From contig CP065018.1 of NCBI GenBank assembly GCA_016700415.1, positions 2,424,001-2,488,000 of the forward strand: a stretch of DNA of 64,000 bases, in the 5' to 3' direction. Every line of letters starts with the position of its first letter. Positions within the stretch are counted from its first letter, which is position 1. A program made the position numbers and the translations under genes. The stretch comes from Flavobacteriales bacterium (GTDB lineage Bacteria > Bacteroidota > Bacteroidia > Flavobacteriales_F > PHOS-HE28). Shown here piece after piece: positions 42,955 to 51,300 of the stretch. The notes under the pieces were generated by a model. That model saw nothing but the letters and a program-made list of their open reading frames with translations, did no database searches and was not told the DNA's origin.

Positions 42955-42988
42955 GCCCGGGCAAGTCCTCCACGGGGAAACTCTGCAC

Positions 42989-43699
42989 ATGCTTCAGACC
43001 ACACGTGCCGTTGTGCTTCGCACCTTCAAGCACGGTGATAACTTCGTCATTTTGAAGGCGTACACCGAATGCTTCGGTGTACGCTCATATATCGTGCGCA
43101 TCAGCAAGCGAGGCAGCGCCAAACCTGCGCACCTACAGCCGCTGGACCGCTTGGAAATAGTGGTAAGCGAGAGCGGGGAACGGGAACTGCATACCGTCCG
43201 TGAGGTCCGGACAGAGAAAGCTTACGTGGGCATTGCGGGTGATCCAGCCAGAGGGCTTCTGCTGCTCTTCGCCCAAGAAGTGTTCTATCGCACCCTGAAG
43301 GAGGAATCACCCGACCCCGAACTGTTCGATCTTGTCCAGCGCACGCTTGAGGAGATCGATACAGGGGACAACCTCGGCCAACTTCCACTGTTGCTCCTTC
43401 TGCGCCTGGCCCGGCACTTGGGCTTTCTTCCCGAACTGCCAGGGCCGGGTGAGGACCGGTTCGACCTGCGCGAAGGACATTTCTTCAATGGCGTTCCCGA
43501 ACACGGGTTCTGCATGAACGTGAACAGCTCGCTCGCCTTTGCGGAGCTCCTGCGCGCGGAATCCACGGAGGTGGACATGCACCTGCCATCCGATGTCCGA
43601 ATAGGATTGCTGGAGCAACTACTGGACTACTTCCGCCTTCACGTGGAAGGATTCGGGCAATTGCGATCTCCTGCGATATTGCACGCCCTGCTCCACTGA
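42989..43699 (+). CDS. recO: DNA repair protein RecO
   Basis: RecO acts in the RecFOR pathway, annealing DNA and loading RecA. The 236-residue protein starts with an OB-fold (RAVVLRTFKHGDNFVILKAYTECFGVRSYIVRIS), followed by a helical domain (FAQEVFYRTLKEESPDPELFDLVQRTLEEID...LRLARHLGF). The zinc cysteines of some RecO proteins are not seen. It follows porZ after 34 bp. Confidence 0.88.
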   Translation: MLQTTRAVVLRTFKHGDNFVILKAYTECFGVRSYIVRISKRGSAKPAHLQPLDRLEIVVSESGERELHTVREVRTEKAYVGIAGDPARGLLLLFAQEVFYRTLKEESPDPELFDLVQRTLEEIDTGDNLGQLPLLLLLRLARHLGFLPELPGPGEDRFDLREGHFFNGVPEHGFCMNVNSSLAFAELLRAESTEVDMHLPSDVRIGLLEQLLDYFRLHVEGFGQLRSPAILHALLH

Positions 43700-43784
43700 T
43701 GCCGGTCCACTGGCCGGGCGCTATTTTCGCCAGCCTTGTCATCTGCCATTATCGCACTTGGCCGATCCCGCCCGCTCGAACACC

Positions 43785-45965
43785 ATGAAAGCCTTCACCC
43801 TGCCACGACCGCCCCGCGCTGCGAAGGAACCCCACCGGACCTCCTTGCATGGGCGGACGCGGACCGACGAGTTCGCTTGGATGCGACTGACCGAAAAGCA
43901 GCGCATTGCAAAAGTCCCGGATGAGCACACCCAACGTGTGATCGCGTACCTGCGCGAAGAGAACACCTATTGCGAAGGCATGCTCGCTCCGGTCTCCGAG
44001 CTGCGCAACAGCTTGTTCACCGAGATAAAAGGACGGGTAAAGGAAAGCGACCTCAGCGTGCCATATCGGGAAAACGGATACTGGTACCGATACCGATTCG
44101 AAGAGGGGGCGGAATATCCGATCCACATGCGGGCGCCCGTGCTTTCGGAAAAGGAAAAGGTCCCGGCCGACTTTGTGGATTTTCTCGATGAAAACGCCAT
44201 GGCCTTGGGACATGACTATTTCGATCTGGCCGACTTTGAGATAGCCCCCGGGAACAGCTTGATGGCCTACAGTCTGGACACGTTGGGCCGCAGACGATAC
44301 GAGATCCGCTTCCGCGACATTACCACCGGCGAGGAGCTGGATGATGTGATCACCCATGCGGGCGATGGGGGCGCTTTCGCGGATGACAGGACGTTCTTCT
44401 ATGTGCGCAAAGACCGCAGCCTGCGCAATGCCCGCGTGTTCCGTCACTTGATCGGCACGGACCCCACTACCGATGTGGAGGTGTTCCATGAAAAAAACCG
44501 CGCCTTCAGTTGTGATGTCTTCCGTAGCCGATCGGACCGGTACGTCATCATCTCCACCGAGAGCACCTTGTCCAGCGAGCACCGGCTTTTGCCCACGGAC
44601 GATCCAACGGGAGAGTTCCGGACCCTCTTTCCGCGCGGCCGCAAGCACGAGATGAGCATTATGCACGTACCGGACGCTGAAGACCCATTGCGATCCGGTA
44701 AATTCTACATCCTCACCAATTGGAAAGCCCGGAATTTCAGGCTGATGGAATGCCCGGAGGACCGGACGGAAAAGACCGCGTGGACCGAAGTAGTGCCCCA
44801 TCGTGAGGAGGTGATGTTGGAGGACGTCGAGGTGTTCATCGACCACTTGGCATTCACCGAGAGGGTGAACGGTCTGGCCCACTTACGCATACTACGGCTC
44901 AGCACCGGGGAAGAGCATGAGATCACCTTCCATGATCCCGCGTACGTGGCCTTTGGTAGCACGAACCCCGAATGGGACACCTCGAAATTCCGCTATGGTT
45001 ACACTTCGCTCACCACGCCCACCAGTGTATTTGAACACGACATGGTCACCGGATGGGACCGCCTATTAAAGCAGCAGGAGGTGCTGGGCGGGTTCGACGC
45101 CTCGCGCTATGTGAGTGAACGGATCTGGGCCACGGCGAAGGACGGTGTGCAAGTGCCCATCAGTCTGGTGTGCCTTCGGGGTACGGAGCTGAACGGAAAG
45201 GCCCCCTTGCTTCTTTACGGCTACGGCGCGTACGGCATCAATGTGGAACCGGTCTTCAGCAGCGCACGGCTGAGCCTGCTGGACCGCGGTTTCGTCTTCG
45301 GCATCACCCATGTGCGGGGCGGCGAGGAGCTGGGGCGCGCCTGGTACGAGAACGGGCGCATGGAAAACAAGGTGAACACCTTCACCGACTTCATCGCCTG
45401 CGCGGAACAACTGGTTGCTGACGGCCATGCCGACCCCAAGAGGCTCTACTGCATGGGCGGCAGCGCCGGTGGCCTGCTCGTGGGGGCAGTGATGAACATG
45501 CGGCCCGACCTCTGGGACGCGGTCGTGGCCGAAGTCCCTTTCGTGGACGTGGCCAATACCATGCTCGACGCCAGCCTCCCGCTGACAACGGGCGAATATG
45601 ATGAGTGGGGCGACCCGCGGGAAGCCGATGCGTTCGAACGGATCCTCGGATATTCACCATACGACAACGTGCACGAAGCGGACTATCCGGCACTTCTGGC
45701 CACCACCGGCTTCCACGACAGCCAAGTGCAGTATTGGGAACCGGCAAAATGGGTCTCACGCTTGCGGGAGCACCAACATGGCGACCGGCCCATATTGCTT
45801 TGGACGAACATGGAGGCTGGCCACGGCGGGGCCACCGGCCGTTTTGAACGGTTGAACGAAGTGGCCCGGATCTATGCCTTTCTACTGGACCGAGCATCCA
45901 AGCAAAAGGGCAATTCGGGCGAGCGGGGAGCCGAAGACTTAGCTGGCCAAGCGCTCGGCAAGTAG
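43785..45965 (+). CDS. S9 family prolyl oligopeptidase (oligopeptidase B type)
   Basis: The 726-residue peptidase has an N-terminal seven-bladed propeller and a C-terminal alpha/beta hydrolase domain. The start is PRPPRAAKEPHRTSLHGRTRTDEFAWMR, matching oligopeptidase B. The nucleophile is in LYCMGGSAGGLLVGAVMNMRPDLW (GGSAGG, about 560). PLLLYGYGAYGINVEPVFSS and the C-terminal NMEAGHGGATGRFE with the catalytic histidine complete it. It has no signal peptide, so it is probably cytoplasmic. ATG 43785 was chosen over TTG 43758. Its 3' end overlaps the opposite-strand small gene by 27 bp. Confidence 0.92.
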   Translation: MKAFTLPRPPRAAKEPHRTSLHGRTRTDEFAWMRLTEKQRIAKVPDEHTQRVIAYLREENTYCEGMLAPVSELRNSLFTEIKGRVKESDLSVPYRENGYWYRYRFEEGAEYPIHMRAPVLSEKEKVPADFVDFLDENAMALGHDYFDLADFEIAPGNSLMAYSLDTLGRRRYEIRFRDITTGEELDDVITHAGDGGAFADDRTFFYVRKDRSLRNARVFRHLIGTDPTTDVEVFHEKNRAFSCDVFRSRSDRYVIISTESTLSSEHRLLPTDDPTGEFRTLFPRGRKHEMSIMHVPDAEDPLRSGKFYILTNWKARNFRLMECPEDRTEKTAWTEVVPHREEVMLEDVEVFIDHLAFTERVNGLAHLRILRLSTGEEHEITFHDPAYVAFGSTNPEWDTSKFRYGYTSLTTPTSVFEHDMVTGWDRLLKQQEVLGGFDASRYVSERIWATAKDGVQVPISLVCLRGTELNGKAPLLLYGYGAYGINVEPVFSSARLSLLDRGFVFGITHVRGGEELGRAWYENGRMENKVNTFTDFIACAEQLVADGHADPKRLYCMGGSAGGLLVGAVMNMRPDLWDAVVAEVPFVDVANTMLDASLPLTTGEYDEWGDPREADAFERILGYSPYDNVHEADYPALLATTGFHDSQVQYWEPAKWVSRLREHQHGDRPILLWTNMEAGHGGATGRFERLNEVARIYAFLLDRASKQKGNSGERGAEDLAGQALGK

Positions 45966-46169
45966 GATCTCCTCCGGGGACATGGGGAACGCCTCCAAGG
46001 GCTGGCGGGGATCACGGCGTGAGCGCTCGTAATCGCCGATGCTCGCAAAGTGGAGCCGGTCCTTCTCATTGGTGCCCGCCTCCCACACCACGCCGAAGAT
46101 CTCCCTGCCGGAGCGAAGGCGGAACCGGCAATGCGCATGCATGAATTCACGGATGTTCGGCAGGCCCAT
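45939..46169 (-). CDS. Small conserved hypothetical protein (76 aa)
   Basis: The short product MGLPNIREFMHAHCRFRLRSGREIFGVVWEA...HFASIGDYERS...MSPEEILLAERL reads like a small Sm/SH3-like beta-barrel followed by a helix. Charge and hydrophobic spacing look like a real protein. It overlaps the S9 peptidase gene tail-to-tail by 27 bp. No function known. Confidence 0.6.
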   Translation of the reverse strand: MGLPNIREFMHAHCRFRLRSGREIFGVVWEAGTNEKDRLHFASIGDYERSRRDPRQPLEAFPMSPEEILLAERLAS

Positions 46170-46281
46170 GGTGCATCTGTTTGCACCGAAAGGTAATTGA
46201 ACGAGGGCCGGTCACCTCGACAAATTCATCAACAATGGCGACCAGATCGTTGAAAACAACGACGAGCGTGCAGCTCTGGTT

Positions 46282-47754
46282 TTAGCCTTTTTCCACGCCC
46301 ACCTTGATCTTTTCGCCCACGGTCAGGTGGCGGAAATTCATGTTGGCATTAAGTCGCTTAAGGTCGTCCAAACTAACCCCGGGATAGTTTTGCGCAATAC
46401 CCCATAAAGTATCCCCCGGCTGCACAGTATGGTAAATATATTCCGTTGCTCCGGGGCTCGCAGGGACGGCTTTGGCCTCATCGGGCTCCTTGGTCGTTGT
46501 TACGGGCTCCGGGACAACCTCGTGATGCAGCAACAATCGCTGGCCCGCACGGATGCGGTCCCCGTGCAAGTGGTTCCACCTGCGCAGGTCCTGAATGCTG
46601 ACACTGTTCCGCTGGGCGATCAATCCCAGCGATTCCCCGCTCCGGACCACATGCGTATAGCTCTTCGATGAACCCTTGGTGACGGAAGCATAAGTAACGG
46701 GCGCCGGTGTACTGACGTCCGGAACATAGGAGCGCGCAATAGTGTCCTCGTACTGGATGAATGATGCTGTGAGCGTCCTGGGAATATACACGGTGGCCGG
46801 ACCGTCCATCACCGGGACCACACCCACCTTGAACATGGGGTTGAGATCACGCAGCTCCGTAGAGTCGGCACCGAGGATGCCGGCGAGACGGTCCAGTTCC
46901 AAGGGGTAGCGTATCTGCATGGTGTCCACCTCGTAGGCGCAGTAATTGGGGATCACCGGGTAGATGTTGTGGTCCGAGGCGTGGTTGAAGATGTAATTGA
47001 CGGCGATGAACGCCGGCACGTACCCGCGGGTCTCGCGGGGCAAGTGATCGTAGATCTTCCAATAGTCCATGGTGCCCCCAGCGCGGCGGACGGCCTTGTT
47101 CACGTTACCCGGCCCGCAGTTGTACGCGGCTAGAGCCAGCTCCCAGTCACCAAAGGCCTCATGGAGATCGCGCAGATAGCGGCAAGCGGCATCTGTGCTT
47201 TTGTACACATCGCAGCGCTCGTCCACATAGCTGTCCACCCGCAGGCCGTAAAGCTTGCCGGTACCGATGATGAATTGCCATAAGCCCACAGCAGCGGCCC
47301 GCGAGCGTGCTCCGGGATAGAGTGCGCTCTCCACCACGGCGAGGTATTTCAGTTCCTGCGGAAGGCCATAGCGGTCCAGCGCCTCTTCAAATGCCGGGAA
47401 GTAGAGCTGTGCCATGCCCAGCATCCGTGCGGTCTGGTCGCGTTTGCGTTCGGCATACATGTCGATATAGGCCTGCACTTGTTTGTTGTAAGTCAACTTG
47501 AACGGTGTGCGTTCATCCAACTCCAGCATGCGCTGTTGGAAGACCTCCGGCGAATAAGTGGGGACCACATCGGGTGCGAAGTTGTGCGTGTTCAGTTTGC
47601 CCACGTCCGTGGTGAAGGGGTCGTTCTTCAGCCAGGGAAGCTGGCTCAGCGCATCCAAGCGCTCCAGCACTGGATCGTTCACCGAGATGGGATCCTGGGC
47701 GGCAAGCCCGAACGGAAGCAGCACGGTCGCGAGAAAAAGGAGGCGGATCTTCAT
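46282..47754 (-). CDS. Lytic transglycosylase MltD-like with two LysM domains
   Basis: This exported murein hydrolase has a signal peptide (IRLLFLATVLLPFGLAAQ) and an SLT domain with the catalytic Glu in YLAVVESALYPGARSRAAAVGLWQFIIGTGKLYGL (about 141), DACRYLRDLHEAFGDWELALAAYNCGPGNVNKAVRRAGG and LPRETRGYVPAFIAVNYIF. Two LysM peptidoglycan-binding domains end it (about 363-405 and 440-485). The 490-residue size is typical. It is divergent from the L gene across a 575-bp spacer. Confidence 0.93.
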   Translation of the reverse strand: MKIRLLFLATVLLPFGLAAQDPISVNDPVLERLDALSQLPWLKNDPFTTDVGKLNTHNFAPDVVPTYSPEVFQQRMLELDERTPFKLTYNKQVQAYIDMYAERKRDQTARMLGMAQLYFPAFEEALDRYGLPQELKYLAVVESALYPGARSRAAAVGLWQFIIGTGKLYGLRVDSYVDERCDVYKSTDAACRYLRDLHEAFGDWELALAAYNCGPGNVNKAVRRAGGTMDYWKIYDHLPRETRGYVPAFIAVNYIFNHASDHNIYPVIPNYCAYEVDTMQIRYPLELDRLAGILGADSTELRDLNPMFKVGVVPVMDGPATVYIPRTLTASFIQYEDTIARSYVPDVSTPAPVTYASVTKGSSKSYTHVVRSGESLGLIAQRNSVSIQDLRRWNHLHGDRIRAGQRLLLHHEVVPEPVTTTKEPDEAKAVPASPGATEYIYHTVQPGDTLWGIAQNYPGVSLDDLKRLNANMNFRHLTVGEKIKVGVEKG

Positions 47755-47851
47755 GAAGGGGCGAATATCTCGTTTCATACGTCGACAAACGACAGGATGT
47801 TGCCCGGATGGTCAACGATCGATCGTTGGCTACGCAGGCCATGAAGGTAAG

Positions 47852-48039
47852 GGGTACCTCGAAGAACCTCGAACCGATGGCACAAGCGCTTATCGTTCGG
47901 GGCAGCCAAGGCGCGACGAAAGGAAGCTACCCGTAGGTAACTGACTGAGGAGTAACGCAGGATGACCGAACGAGAACGCTTGCCCGAAGGGTCGGCACAT
48001 AGTGCCGATGACGCGGGAGTGAGGTTCTTCGAGGTACCC
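47852..48039. other. Structured element with 19-bp perfect terminal inverted repeats
   Basis: GGGTACCTCGAAGAACCTC (47852-47870) and its exact reverse complement (48021-48039) bracket about 150 bp. The interior also folds: CAAGCG (47883-47888) pairs with CGCTTG (47977-47982), CGTTCGG (47894-47900) with CCGAACG (47966-47972), and TCGGCAC-ATA-GTGCCGA (47992-48008) is a hairpin. A further hairpin, GCTAT-GGGG-ATAGC, follows at 48045-48058. No coding frame is credible. It may be a MITE-like element or a structured RNA. The rest of the 47755-48329 spacer is lower in GC and holds the divergent promoters. Confidence 0.7.
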
Positions 48040-48329
48040 TAAGGGCTATGGGGATAGCTGGTCATTAGACGTGGTCCAAATACATCTTGCCCATCATCGC
48101 GGGCTTTTTGCAAAGCGTCCTACCCGATGGCAACCGCGAAAACGACCAACTCAACTTTATTCCACTACTCTTCAACAAGCCGCCCACCTCGGCGCAAGCA
48201 TGTGGCAAGCCAGAAAACGCCTATAAACTCGACAGGACCCAACATCGCTGCCCCTGATCGTGTATTAGTGGTAGCAGAAATCGAGCCGAAAATAATGTTA
48301 AGTCATGGTAAAATTTATTCTTAGTATAG

Positions 48330-51300
48330 GTGCCAGAAAACCAACCCAGCCCACCATGGCAACCTCACCTCACCTCACCTCACCTCACCTCACCGAAGCA
48401 TTGGCGGAGGAGGGCTTGCTTCCTTCTCGTAGCCACGATCATGGCTACGGTCACCGTTGAGGCACAGGGGCCGCCCGTGCTGGAATGGCAGCATCATGAT
48501 TTCTATGGCCAACTGCCAAAAGGAACCCACTATGTTGACATGAATGGTGTTTTGGTTCCAGAAGAACATCCGTCTGCGACCCCGATTACCGCCAACTCCA
48601 GCGGAGGAGACTGGTGGATGGATGTCAAGGCTGTCAATAACCTCGATGGGACGCCAGGGGGATATGTAGCCGTTGGCTATAGCGGAGCACAGAACTGGGC
48701 ATACAATGATGGCTGTTACCAATCAGCGATCAATCCGGCCACCCCCGCCCAAGATGATCTTCAAAAGCTGGAAACAGAGGTGATCCGACGAGGAGATCTC
48801 CGCGAGGCTGTAGCGTTTTACAATCTCGATGGAACGCGGCTCTGGTACAAATCGTTTTACGGCGGAGTGTTCGAGGGTGTGATTCAAGACACGGAGGGTA
48901 ATATCGTGATCTGTGGAGGTGCATCGAATTCCAACTATCAATTTTTCGATGATATCGCCGACCCGAAGCAACTTTGGTTGAACCCTGCCAATTCATCTAC
49001 ACAAACTCTGCTTCCGACTAGCGGATGTGTCGGACCACAGGGCCAAATGATCGTCATGAAGATGGATCTGAGCGGCAACGTGATCTGGAACCACCTCTTC
49101 AATCCGAGTGCTGATGCGAATGTGGCGATCACCAGGCGGACAGGGGGCTACGACCTTGTCGAGACCAATAAGAACGGCATCAAGGGATACCGTGTGGTTG
49201 GAAATGCATACCCCTTGGTTGCAGGCAATCCTAATGGGTCAAATCGCCCTTATTTCGTCCAAATAGACCTTGACGGGTATAAAGCATGGGACCATTTGAT
49301 CGAGCAGGTTGATGTGTATTGGCCCGTGATCGGCACCAATCCGGTATACACCAATGCCATAGACCGTGTTTATAACGCGGCAACACAGGAAGAACACTTT
49401 GTGCTTAGTGGGGTCAGCTGGCAATATCCTGCACCCACAAGCGCTTGGCTGATGTATTTCAAAGAACCGGCAACCGCTAGTGCATATGTGCCGTTCGATT
49501 GGATCGTAGACACCCATGTGGATGAAGCCCAGTTTCCATTGGTCGCGGATCCCCTTGCGCACCAGATCTCAACGGATGTAACGTTTAAGGTCGAAAGTGG
49601 GGTCGAGAAGATAATTTTTCCGGTTGTGGCAAACATAACGGGTTCGTGGTATGCTGGCGGCCACTATGCCCTGAACTCCCCGATCTATAAGCTATCGAGT
49701 TCATCGCCTCACGTGGTGGAGGCCCATACGGACCTTGGCGAGTTACATGCCTTTGATTTCAGATTGGGGGTAACGGTGACTTCTGACCAAAACCTCGTCG
49801 CGGTTTGCACAAAGTGGCCTGATGGCTTCAGCGTCGCTGGGGACCATTACGGCTACGATGATCTGAATGCAAATGTGCAATCCTGCCTCACAGGTTACCC
49901 CTTAGTGAATTGGAGCCAAACAAATCCGAATCAGATACCTGGGTGCTACTACTACTGGGGCAGTCAAAGCTATGCCACTAAACTGAACGGCTCAGACATG
50001 AGCGAGATATGGCATTACCAGTGGAATGACCCATACAACGCCGCTGATGACTGTTTTCCGGGCAATGTCCGGAGACGGCAATGCAATTTCCGCGTGGTGG
50101 AGGCCGCTGATCGAGGCCTTGTCGTCTGCGGCAACACAGGCCATAATTTTGATGACGCCTACTTGGCCAAGTTGAAGTCCCATTGCGAATTTCAATTTGA
50201 CCCATCTATTACCTACGTATGCGAAGAAGGCGTCAACGATGGCAGTATCGCCCTCAATGTCTATGGAGGCTCCGAAAGCTATACCTACCAATGGTCCAAC
50301 GGAGCCACCACCGCTGATATAAGCGGACTGGCACCGGGGGTTTATTCTGTCATCGTTACCGAACAAGGTGGTGCGCAATGCGCAGAGACCGAGATCTTCA
50401 CCATCGCTGAGCCAATGGTGGTGGCGGTAACATATGCTCCAAGCTGCATGACCGGTGGTTATCCCACATACACGGCTTCAGTAACTGATGGTGGTGTGGG
50501 GCCGTTCACTTTTACATGGTGGGCGATCACATCGAATGACACTCATCCACCTGAGGTGGTCTACCAGGGACCGGTATATGAAATGCATCCGGGACACTGG
50601 CCACCTTGGGACGTCGAAGTGTTCGATGAGGGAACGGAATGCACGGTATGGGCTTCAGAATGGGGACCCTTCAACACCAGTTGGCCTCCTTCAGGCATGG
50701 TCTCCTCCGTAGTGACCCCCGCCATATGTCAGGAAGGGATCACGGGAGCCATCGACCTGACTTTGGATCCGGCTTACGCCCCATACACCTTCGTTTGGTC
50801 CAGCGGGGCCACCACGGAAGACCTGAGCGGGCTGGAGCCAGGGATCTACTCAGTGACGGTCAACTTCGGCCAAACCTGCAGCCTCGATTATTCATATACG
50901 GTGCAGGAATTAGCGGCCTGCTGCCCCGCCGACCTGGTGATCCATGACGGCACACACAGCAGCTCGCTACCCGCTTCCATCTCCGGCTCGGTCGATATCC
51001 GGGGCCAGTTCATCGTGGATGACGACTTCCAGTTCGCCTATGCCCAGATCTATATGGAACCGGGTGCGGAGATCATCGTGGAACCGGATGTTCATTTTGA
51101 CATGGGCTACAGCACCATGGAAAGTTGCAGCAATACGATGTGGAAGAGCATCACGGCCAACGAGGGTAGCGTGGTGTATATCAGGGAAAGCACCTTGAGC
51201 GATGCGGAGAACGTGGTGACGGCCCTGAACGGTGCCAACATCGTGCTGATACAGGATGTGTTCCGGGACGACCGCCTCGGCCTGTCCGTGCCCGACATGA

